Shown piece after piece: positions 6,355 through 13,670 of a stretch of DNA of 15,053 nt. The first letter of the stretch is position 1. Each line of letters opens with the position of its first letter. Origin of the DNA: SIG673 sp964520875 (lineage in GTDB: Bacteria > Bacillota > Clostridia > Oscillospirales > CAG-272); assembly GCA_964520875.1 (NCBI GenBank), contig CAZFQJ010000028.1:1-15053 (forward strand), read 5' to 3'. Under the pieces are notes generated by a model. It saw only the letters and a program-made list of their open reading frames with translations. It did no database searches and was not told where the DNA came from. Made by a program: the position numbers and the translations under genes.

Positions 6355-6378
6355 CAAAGAGAAAGGAAGTAATGATAT

Positions 6379-8469
6379 ATGGGACCGGGATTCGGAGGAC
6401 CTCCGCCAATGAATTCGCTTGATAAGCTGAAGGTGCCACCGCCGAAGAAGCTGAGCGAGGTACCGTCTTATCTGAAAAAGCTTTTGTCGGGCTTTTTTTC
6501 AAGACTGTTCTACATATTCGGACTTGTTTGGGAGACGGGACCGTGGATACTTTTCGTCATGGTGTTCATGGCGATATTCAACGGCGTTATTCCCGTTATC
6601 GGCGCCACAATAACCGCAAATATAATCAACTCGCTCGTCGGTGCGTTCGGCGCGATAACGCCGGGAGTATCTTTTTCGGAGCAGCTTTCGATAATGCTTG
6701 CGGATCCGGCATGCCGTGCGATAGTAATGTGGCTCGTGCTCCAATTCGTGTATTCTTTCGTAAAGAGCATAGTGAGTAACGTAGATACGGTCCTTACGAG
6801 GATATACGGCGAGCTTGTCGTAAATCACATAAAGCTCAAGATAATGGAAAAGGCGAAGAGCGTAGATCTTGCGAGCTTCGATACGCCCGATTTTTACGAA
6901 AAGCTGGAGAACGCGAACCGCGAGGCGGGAATGCGTCCGATACAGATACTAAATGCAACGTTTAAAATATTCAGTACCTGCATAAGCATGGTATCGTTTA
7001 TAATCGTGCTTTGGGCGGTCAGCCCGTTTGCCCCGGCTATTATGGCGGTGCTCGCGATACCTTCCGCCATAATAAACTTCGTATATCGCAAAAAGAACGC
7101 GGAGTATATACGTAAACGTTCCAAGGACAGACGTATAATGAACTATTTCTCCGGACTTATAACCTCAAAGGATATGGTCAAGGAGGTCAAGGTATACGGT
7201 CTTTCGGACATCTTTATAGGAAAATACAAAAGTACGTTCAAGCGCTATTTTTCCGGACTGAAAAAGCTTTTTATTTCCGAGGGAATATGGCATATAACTC
7301 TTACCGTTCTCAATGCCGCGGCAAGCTGCGCTCTGTTCGTTTATATAGCTATCCAGGTATGTAACGGAAGTCAGCAGATAGGCAACTATTCGCTTTACGT
7401 CAGCGCGCTCGGCAGTATAACCTCGGGAATAGCGACGCTCGTAAGTACTACCGCCACAATATACGAGGGGACGCTATTTATAGATAATATGATAGCGTTC
7501 ATGAAGAGCGAAAAGACCGTCGTTCCGAGCTTGCCCGAGCCGAGGAAGGTATCTCGTCATTCCCCTCATAATATAAGATTCGAAAACGTTTCCTTCCGTT
7601 ATCCCGGAAGCGAAAAGTACGTTATAAATAATGTGTCCTTTGAGATAGAAAAGGGAGACACGGTCGTTTTGGTGGGACTTAACGGTGCGGGTAAGACTAC
7701 GCTCATAAAGCTGCTTACTCGGCTTTACGATCCTACCGAAGGAAGGATACTTCTTGACGGTCACGATATAAAAGAGTACGACGTGGAGGAGCTTTACGGA
7801 ATATTCGGAATAATATTTCAGGATTTCGGTAAGTATGCCGTTTCGGTTTCGGAAAACATCATGTTCGGCGACATAAACAGAGATCCGAGCGAGGAGAATA
7901 TAAAGAGCGCAGCCGAGCGCAGTAATTCGGATATATTCATAGACAAGCTTCCGAGGGGCTACGATACGCCGCTCATGAGGATATTCGAAGAAGACGGTAT
8001 AGAGCTTTCGATAGGTCAATGGCAGAAGCTTTCGATAGCGAGAGCTTTTTATTCGGATTCGGATATACTTATCCTTGACGAGCCGACCGCGTCTCTTGAC
8101 CCTATGGCTGAGCAGGAGGTGTTCAAGCGCTTTGACGAGCTTCGCGAGGATAAGACCACGGTGTTCGTTTCTCACAGGCTTTCGAGCGCTACGACCGCGG
8201 ATAAGATATTCGTGCTGGAATACGGCAGACTTATAGAAAGCGGAAATCACGCGGAGCTTATGGCGGCAAAAGGACGTTATTACGAATTGTTCTCAACCCA
8301 GGCAAAGCGTTATATAGAATTTTCCGACAGATCGGAAGAAGGTAACGGAATGCCGTTACCGCCGCCGCGCGAGGGTATGCCTCCGCACGGAGGAGAGAGA
8401 AGACCGCCGAATGATATGGCGGATCCGTATATCAGAGAGAAGGCATTTTCAAAAAATGAAGATCATTGA
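6379..8469 (+). CDS. ABC transporter, fused membrane and ATPase domains (half-size exporter)
   Basis: A 696-residue type IV (ABCB-like) exporter subunit. Residues 1-45 are Gly/Pro-rich then basic (GPGFGGPPPMN). About six membrane segments lie near 50-80, 105-135, 190-212, 215-237, 305-332 and 338-375. The ATPase domain starts near 400: Walker A GLNGAGKTT (433-441), Q-loop Q481, signature LSIGQ (543-547), Walker B ILILDEP (563-569, catalytic E568) and switch H599, all intact. A Pro/Gly-rich tail (PLPPPREGMPPHGG) extends past the domain after about residue 655. It probably works as a homodimer, because no second half-transporter is adjacent. Substrate unknown. AAAGGAAG at 6362-6369 precedes the start. 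Its 3' end overlaps the next gene by 14 nt. Confidence 0.92.
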   Translation: MGPGFGGPPPMNSLDKLKVPPPKKLSEVPSYLKKLLSGFFSRLFYIFGLVWETGPWILFVMVFMAIFNGVIPVIGATITANIINSLVGAFGAITPGVSFSEQLSIMLADPACRAIVMWLVLQFVYSFVKSIVSNVDTVLTRIYGELVVNHIKLKIMEKAKSVDLASFDTPDFYEKLENANREAGMRPIQILNATFKIFSTCISMVSFIIVLWAVSPFAPAIMAVLAIPSAIINFVYRKKNAEYIRKRSKDRRIMNYFSGLITSKDMVKEVKVYGLSDIFIGKYKSTFKRYFSGLKKLFISEGIWHITLTVLNAAASCALFVYIAIQVCNGSQQIGNYSLYVSALGSITSGIATLVSTTATIYEGTLFIDNMIAFMKSEKTVVPSLPEPRKVSRHSPHNIRFENVSFRYPGSEKYVINNVSFEIEKGDTVVLVGLNGAGKTTLIKLLTRLYDPTEGRILLDGHDIKEYDVEELYGIFGIIFQDFGKYAVSVSENIMFGDINRDPSEENIKSAAERSNSDIFIDKLPRGYDTPLMRIFEEDGIELSIGQWQKLSIARAFYSDSDILILDEPTASLDPMAEQEVFKRFDELREDKTTVFVSHRLSSATTADKIFVLEYGRLIESGNHAELMAAKGRYYELFSTQAKRYIEFSDRSEEGNGMPLPPPREGMPPHGGERRPPNDMADPYIREKAFSKNEDH

Positions 8470-9256
8470 CGCACATACACATGTTTTTCCGGATAAGATA
8501 GCGGAAAGGAGTTCCGAATCGATAGGGCATTTTTACGGACTTGATTGGTATTCCGTTTCCTCGGTATCCGCGCTTTTGGAGAGCGGAAAAAAGATAGGCG
8601 CAAGTCACTATCTGGTCTGTTCGAGCGCGCTTTCACCGTCTCAGACCGAGCATATAAACGATTATATGGCGGCTCTTAACGCAGAGCATAGCGAATTTAC
8701 GGCGCTCGGAACGATACATCCGGAGAATACGGATTTTAAAGATATCCTTAAAGGGATAAAGGACAGAGGGCTGAAGGGCGTAAAGCTTCATCCGGATTTT
8801 CAGAAGTTCACGATAGATGATGAAAGAATGATCCCGGTATATGAAGAAATGGCGCGTCTCGGACTTCCCGCGCTCATACATTTGGGAGACGATCGTTACG
8901 ATTATTCCCGTCCCGTGCATCTGGCAAGCCTTATGGAGCAGGTGCCGGACCTTGTGTGTATAGCCGCGCATTTCGGCGGTTGGTGCCGTTGGAAGGAAGC
9001 GTATGAGGCGCTCGTGCCTTCGGAGAGACTTTATTTTGATACCTCAAGCTCTCTTATGAGGCTCGGAAGGGACGACGCTCTGAAGATGATAGAAAAGTTC
9101 GGCACGGATCACTTTATGTTCGGCACGGATTTTCCCATATGGGAACCGACCGCCGAGGTTCGCAGGGTTCTTGATCTCGGACTTACCGAAAGCGAAAACG
9201 AAATGATATTTTCAAAGAACTTTATAAGGCTTTTCGGACTTTCGGAGCTTATGTAA
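8456..9256 (+). CDS. Amidohydrolase-family TIM-barrel metal-dependent hydrolase
   Basis: A 266-residue protein of the Amidohydro_2 (PF04909-type) group, whose members are hydrolases or decarboxylases using one or two metals. Metal and active-site residues appear in the expected order: DAHTH with H7 and H9, KLHPD with H112, IHLGD with H142, AHFGG with H172, and GTDFP with D225. The chosen ATG, giving MKIIDAHTH, lies inside the 3' end of the ABC gene (14-nt overlap, different frame). The frame is open further back to 8411, but those residues are not family-like. AGAAGG precedes at long spacing, so translation is probably coupled to the ABC gene. It is last in the gpsA operon, and its substrate cannot be inferred. 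Confidence 0.9.
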   Translation: MKIIDAHTHVFPDKIAERSSESIGHFYGLDWYSVSSVSALLESGKKIGASHYLVCSSALSPSQTEHINDYMAALNAEHSEFTALGTIHPENTDFKDILKGIKDRGLKGVKLHPDFQKFTIDDERMIPVYEEMARLGLPALIHLGDDRYDYSRPVHLASLMEQVPDLVCIAAHFGGWCRWKEAYEALVPSERLYFDTSSSLMRLGRDDALKMIEKFGTDHFMFGTDFPIWEPTAEVRRVLDLGLTESENEMIFSKNFIRLFGLSELM

Positions 9257-9300
9257 GACAGTGCGAAAGAAAAAACGTCGGATTTTTTTCGAAAAAGCTC

Positions 9301-9329
9301 TTGACAAATCCGAAGATCTGTGATAAAAT
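9301..9329 (+). promoter_or_regulatory. Sigma-A promoter of the T-box operon
   Basis: A perfect TTGACA (9301-9306) and TAAAAT (9324-9329) are separated by 17 bp, with TG immediately before the -10 box. The predicted start near 9336 places the whole T-box leader within the transcript. Only 44 bases separate the promoter from the amidohydrolase stop, and I saw no convincing terminator there, so readthrough from the gpsA operon is possible. Confidence 0.9.
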
Positions 9330-9335
9330 GTTAAA

Positions 9336-9641
9336 CGTTATAGGTTTTAGGCGAAAACACTGTGAAGAAATTACGCTGAGCGGAAGATTTGTTACAGAGA
9401 GTTGACGGTCGGTGCAAGTCAATGCAATGAACGCATAGCGGTCTCGTTTCGGAGTGGAGCTCCCGAAATTATATTTAAGGAGCTACGGGTTGCGCCCGTT
9501 ACAGCAGCAGATCCTTTTGCGGTTTGACCGAGAGGATTTATAGGAGTGACCGTTTTTGCAACGGTAATTCGGGGTGGTACCGCGATATTACGAAATAATG
9601 TCGTCCCCGTGCGGATATGATTGTCCGCACGGGGATTTTTT
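9336..9641 (+). promoter_or_regulatory. T-box leader, likely leucine-specific (specifier CTC)
   Basis: A transcriptional T-box riboswitch that senses uncharged tRNA. The Stem I distal part is canonical: AGAGAG (9396-9401), then TTGAC/GTCAA closing a GGTCGGTGCAA loop (9407-9417). The base of Stem I pairs CGAAAAC (9352-9358) with GTTTCG (9446-9451). Just before it, the specifier reads CTC (9443-9445), followed by the expected purine, which gives leucine. Later hairpins are AGCTCC/GGAGCT (9458-9484), ACGGG/CCCGT (9485-9499) and ATCCT/AGGAT (9511-9537). The T-box proper GGGGTGGTACCGCG is at 9571-9584; its TGGT (9575-9578) pairs with an ACCA tRNA end, and CGGT (9562-9565) with ACCG (9579-9582) can close the antiterminator. 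T-box identity is certain. The codon is assigned by eye, with TCT (Ser) or GTC (Val) the one-base-shift alternatives. Confidence 0.95.
9604..9641 (+). terminator. Regulated terminator of the T-box leader
   Basis: A perfect 12-bp stem, TCCCCGTGCGGA (9604-9615) with TCCGCACGGGGA (9624-9635), has an 8-base loop and is followed by six T (9636-9641). In T-box leaders such a hairpin forms when the tRNA is charged and stops transcription before the first gene. The LeuA-like start is 61 bases downstream. Confidence 0.95.
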
Positions 9642-9702
9642 CGTCTCAGAGCTTCGTTTAAAATCAAGTTATACGCCGTAAGAAAGGTATTTGGGCAAAA
9701 TT

Positions 9703-11118
9703 ATGAAAAAGATCACTTTAACCGACATCACGCTTAGAGACAGTATAAAGGACGGCCGCAGCATATTCACCTTTAAGGAAAGAGTGGAGATCGCCAAGGT
9801 CCTCGATAAACTCGGAGTCGACGTTATATCGCTTGCTCCCGTATTTAACGTAAAAGCCGATACTATGGCTATTCGCACGATAGCGGCGGTGGTGAAGAGC
9901 TCCGTGCTCTCCATTCCCGTAGGTTATACCGTTGAGTCGCTTGAAGAGGCGTGGAATGCGGTAAGCACCGCGTCGAAGCCCGAGCTTTGCGTCGTGCTTC
10001 CCACGTCCGCCGTTTGTCTTGAATATCTTTGTCACAAAAAGCCCGCCAAGGCGCTTGAGCTCATAACGGAGCTTGTCGGACATGCAAAGGGATTTACCGA
10101 AAGAGTAAGCTTTTCGGCGGAGGACGCTACGAGAGCCGATTTCGATTTCCTGTGTCAGGCAATAAGAAACGCGGTTTCCGCGGGGGCGACGTCGATCACT
10201 CTCTGCGATACCGCAGGCACTATGCTTGCCGATGAATTCGGAAATTTTGTAAGCTCGGTTTTCGAAGCCGTTCCCGAGCTTAAGAACGTAAGCGTGGGAG
10301 TTAAGTGCAGCAACGGTATGAGCCTTGCTTCCGCCTGCGCGGTAGCCGCGCTCGGAAACGGTGCAGACGGAGTTTCCGTTACCGTAGGAAACGGAAGCTC
10401 AGCCCCTGCGATAAGCTCGCTTTCTCAGATATTCCGTATGTGCGGAGATAAGATGAAGGTTTACACGGAGCTTAAATCCACCGAGCTTCAGCGTTCGATA
10501 AGACAACTCGGTCTCGTCAGCGGATTCAGCGTATCCGCCGATGATCGCGAGGAATACGAAAGATCCGCAAGCTCGGAAATGCAGGCTCTTGACGCAAAGG
10601 ACGATATAACGGCGGTCGCTTCCGCGGTACAGAAGCTCGGCTATGATCTTAACGAAGAGGACATGGCGAAGGTCTACGAAGCGTTTACGAATGTCGCCAA
10701 AAACAAGAGCGTCGGTCAGAAGGAGCTTGAGGCTATAATCGCGACGACAGCGCTCCAGGTCCCGACCACATATAAATTAGAAAGCTTTGTTATAAATTCC
10801 GGAAGCAATATAACCGCGACCGCGTTCGTTTCAATGGAGATAGATGGCGAGAGCATTACCGGGGTATCCTGCGGAGACGGACCGATAGCCGCGGCGTTTG
10901 CGGCGGTAGATTCCATAGTGGGAAGAAAGTACGAGCTTGACGATTTCCAGATACAGTCCGTAACGGAAGGCTCCACCGCGATCGGTAACGCCCTTGTAAA
11001 GCTTCGCTCCGGCGGCAGGCTTTACTGCGGAAACGGTATTTCCACGGACATAATAGGAGCGTCGATAAAGGCGTATGTAGGCGCGATAAACAAGATCGCG
11101 TATGAGGAAAAGGCGTGA
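9703..11118 (+). CDS. LeuA-like protein: degenerate DRE-TIM catalytic domain plus leucine-regulatory domain
   Basis: A 471-residue relative of 2-isopropylmalate synthase, which condenses acetyl-CoA with 2-ketoisovalerate as the first leucine-specific step. The barrel opens with TDITLRD (R12, D13 kept) and preserves VSFSAEDATRADFDF (135-149) and CDTAGTM (168-174). The C-terminal domain, from about 352, has GDGPIAAAFAAVD and LYCGNGISTDIIGAS, as in the leucine-binding domain of LeuA. Key departures: TLRDGEQ has become TLRDSIK, and the metal-binding HxHND is K-C-S-N-G at 201-205, so both histidine ligands are gone. The GNGERTGN-type loop is also altered (VGNGSSAPA). Classical synthase activity is therefore doubtful. 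ATG 9703 is preferred; an in-frame TTG at 9691 lies only 3 nt from AGAAAGG. First gene after the T-box. Confidence 0.88.
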   Translation: MKKITLTDITLRDSIKDGRSIFTFKERVEIAKVLDKLGVDVISLAPVFNVKADTMAIRTIAAVVKSSVLSIPVGYTVESLEEAWNAVSTASKPELCVVLPTSAVCLEYLCHKKPAKALELITELVGHAKGFTERVSFSAEDATRADFDFLCQAIRNAVSAGATSITLCDTAGTMLADEFGNFVSSVFEAVPELKNVSVGVKCSNGMSLASACAVAALGNGADGVSVTVGNGSSAPAISSLSQIFRMCGDKMKVYTELKSTELQRSIRQLGLVSGFSVSADDREEYERSASSEMQALDAKDDITAVASAVQKLGYDLNEEDMAKVYEAFTNVAKNKSVGQKELEAIIATTALQVPTTYKLESFVINSGSNITATAFVSMEIDGESITGVSCGDGPIAAAFAAVDSIVGRKYELDDFQIQSVTEGSTAIGNALVKLRSGGRLYCGNGISTDIIGASIKAYVGAINKIAYEEKA

Positions 11119-11154
11119 CTGAGTCTCGCAAAGGAAGGGTAAGGATACAAAATT

Positions 11155-13650
11155 ATGAAATTATCTTTTTCAACAAAGGGTTGGAATGAATTCTCTTGGT
11201 CCGGCTTTTGCGATAAAGCCGTGGAAATGGGTTATAAGGGAATAGAGATACACGATATAAGTCACCCCGCTTTTAACGGTAAGACCGCCGTGTTCGATTC
11301 GAACATGATAAGAGCAACGTACAGAAGCCTTATAGATATGGGACTGAGCGTTCCGTGTATAGACGCTATATGCGATATATCCGACGTGTCGAAGAGCGAG
11401 GAGAGCGAGCGCGAGACCGTAAAATGTATAGAGCTTGCTTCGGAGCTGCATATTTCTAACGTAAGGATACATGCGTCTACCGAGGGCGTTAAGAACGCCG
11501 AGGCTTTCATAGCCCGCGTGCTCCCCGTGGCGGAAAAACGCGGAGTTACGCTCCTTATAGAAACGTTCGGAATATATTCAAATACGAGCGTGCTTCGCGA
11601 TACGCTCAACGAATTTGCCAGCGACAATCTCGGCGCTCTTTGGGATATGCATCATACTTACAGAGCGGCAAGCGAAAGCGCGGAGACCTCGCTCAAAAAT
11701 CTCGGTGCGTATATAAAGCACGTACACCTTAAGGATTCTAAGGTTACCGAAAGCGGTATCGAATACAGGCTTGTCGGAGAGGGCGATCTTCCTCTTGACG
11801 AGATGATGAGAGCGCTCCGCTCCATAAATTACGACGGATTTATCTCGCTTGAATGGGATCCCGAATGGATGATGGAAATGACAGATCCCGACATAATCCT
11901 TCTACATTTTACGAGCTATATGACGCGTTTCGAGCATGAAGCGAGAAAAACGAAGGCTCTTTACGACAATACCGCGCATAACGGAAAGTACGTATGGCAG
12001 AAGGAGTCGCTTATAGATATGACTTTTTCTCAGGTGCTTGACCGTATGGTAGAGGAATTCCCCGACCAGTATGCTTTTAAATATACGACGCTTGATTACA
12101 CAAGGACGTATTCCGAATTCAGAGACGATGTGGATACCTTTGCGCGCGCCCTTATCGATATGGGTGTGCGTGCCGGATCTCATGTCGCGGTATGGGCTAC
12201 CAATATACCTCAGTGGTATATTGCGTTTTGGGCGACCACAAAGATAGGCGCGGTGCTGGTTACGGTCAACACGGCATACAAGGTGCATGAAGCCGAGTAT
12301 CTGTTAAAGCAGTCGGATACGCATACTCTCATAATGATAGAGAGCGCGCTTGATTCAAACTACGGCGAGATAATCGCCGAGCTTTGCCCGGAGCTTGAAA
12401 ACAAGAAGTCGACCGATCCTCTTCATAGTAAGAGACTTCCGTTCTTACGTAACGTCGTAACGGTAGGCTACAAGCAAAAGGGTTGTATGACGTGGGAGGA
12501 AGCGGTCGCGCGAAGCGTGAACGTGCCGATCGAAGAGGTGTACAGAATGGCTTCGAGAGTAAAGAGCTCGGACGTTTGCAACATGCAGTATACTTCTGGT
12601 ACTACCGGATTTCCGAAGGGAGTTATGCTCACTCACTATAACGTCGTAAATAACGGTAAGTGCATAGGCGACAGAATGGAGCTTTCCACCGCCGACAGAA
12701 TGATGGTACAGGTGCCTATGTTCCATTGCTTCGGAATGGTGCTCTCAATGACCGCTACAATGACGCACGGCGGAACGCTGCTTCCTCTTCCGTACTTTAG
12801 CGCAAAGAGCGCGCTTGCCTGTATAGACCGCGAGCGTATAACATGTTTTAACGGTGTTCCCACAATGTTCATAGCCATGTTCAATCACGAGGATTACAAA
12901 AAGACGGATTTCTCGTACATGAGAACGGGAATAATGGCGGGAGCGAACTGTCCGGCGGATCTTATGCGCCGCGCCGCGCGTCCCGATGAGATGAATATGG
13001 TCGGTATAGTCAGCGTTTACGGTCAGACGGAGGCTTCTCCCGGTTGTACGATGACCGCGTGGACGGACGATATAGACGCAAGGTGCGATACCGTAGGATA
13101 TGCGTTCCCGCATGTGGAATGTAAGGTGATAAACCCCGATACAGGAGAAGAATGCGGCGTCGGAGAGAACGGAGAATTCGTTGCAAGAGGCTATAACGTC
13201 ATGAAGGGCTACTACAAGATGCCCGAAGCCACAATGGCGGCAATAGACGACGAGGGCTGGCTCCATTCGGGAGACCTTGCGGCAAAGGACGAAAACGGCA
13301 ATTACCGTATAACAGGACGTTTAAAGGATATGATAATCCGCGGCGGAGAAAACATATACCCGAAGGAGATAGAGGAGTTCCTCTATACGCACCCGAAGGT
13401 CAAGGACGTCCAGGTAATAGGAGTTCCCGATAAGCAGTACGGCGAGGAGATAATGGCGGTTATAATCCTTCGTGAGGGCGAGACCGCAACGGAGGAAGAG
13501 ATAAAACAGTACGTTATGGGTCACATGGCACGCCATAAGGTCCCGAGATATATCGATTTCGTAAAGGCTTTCCCGATGAACGCCGCAGGAAAGATACTTA
13601 AGTATAAAATGCGCGAAGCGGCGGTCGAAAAGCTCGGTATAAAGAAGTGA
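11155..13650 (+). CDS. Fusion: xylose-isomerase-like TIM barrel + AMP-forming acyl-CoA ligase
   Basis: An 831-residue two-domain protein. Residues 1 to about 255 form a sugar phosphate isomerase/epimerase-like barrel (AP_endonuc_2 type). It keeps likely metal or acid-base residues E136 (LLIETFG), D164 and H167 (WDMHHTY), H191 (HVHLKD) and E233 (SLEWDPEW). A short linker precedes an acyl-CoA synthetase from about 280: P-loop YTSGTTGFPKG (479-489), YGQTE (622-626), HSGD (704-707), hinge RLKDMIIRGGENIYP (722-736) and catalytic K813 in NAAGKILK. Both halves look intact. The ligase part resembles FadD-type fatty or short-chain acid ligases; neither substrate is readable. AAGGA (11141-11145) lies 9 nt from the start. 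Second gene of the T-box operon, 36 nt after the LeuA-like gene and 20 nt before the oxidoreductase. Confidence 0.93.
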   Translation: MKLSFSTKGWNEFSWSGFCDKAVEMGYKGIEIHDISHPAFNGKTAVFDSNMIRATYRSLIDMGLSVPCIDAICDISDVSKSEESERETVKCIELASELHISNVRIHASTEGVKNAEAFIARVLPVAEKRGVTLLIETFGIYSNTSVLRDTLNEFASDNLGALWDMHHTYRAASESAETSLKNLGAYIKHVHLKDSKVTESGIEYRLVGEGDLPLDEMMRALRSINYDGFISLEWDPEWMMEMTDPDIILLHFTSYMTRFEHEARKTKALYDNTAHNGKYVWQKESLIDMTFSQVLDRMVEEFPDQYAFKYTTLDYTRTYSEFRDDVDTFARALIDMGVRAGSHVAVWATNIPQWYIAFWATTKIGAVLVTVNTAYKVHEAEYLLKQSDTHTLIMIESALDSNYGEIIAELCPELENKKSTDPLHSKRLPFLRNVVTVGYKQKGCMTWEEAVARSVNVPIEEVYRMASRVKSSDVCNMQYTSGTTGFPKGVMLTHYNVVNNGKCIGDRMELSTADRMMVQVPMFHCFGMVLSMTATMTHGGTLLPLPYFSAKSALACIDRERITCFNGVPTMFIAMFNHEDYKKTDFSYMRTGIMAGANCPADLMRRAARPDEMNMVGIVSVYGQTEASPGCTMTAWTDDIDARCDTVGYAFPHVECKVINPDTGEECGVGENGEFVARGYNVMKGYYKMPEATMAAIDDEGWLHSGDLAAKDENGNYRITGRLKDMIIRGGENIYPKEIEEFLYTHPKVKDVQVIGVPDKQYGEEIMAVIILREGETATEEEIKQYVMGHMARHKVPRYIDFVKAFPMNAAGKILKYKMREAAVEKLGIKK

Positions 13651-13670
13651 TAAGCGAAAGGAAGAAAGAT

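Noticed and set aside
7474..8250. Minus-strand open frame opposite the ABC transporter ATPase domain
   Set aside because: It lies across the Walker A, signature and Walker B region of the real gene and has shadow-like composition.
9263..9292. Terminator after the amidohydrolase gene
   Set aside because: The possible stem is almost entirely A-T pairs between an A run and a T run (around AAAAAACGTCGGATTTTTT), too weak to call.
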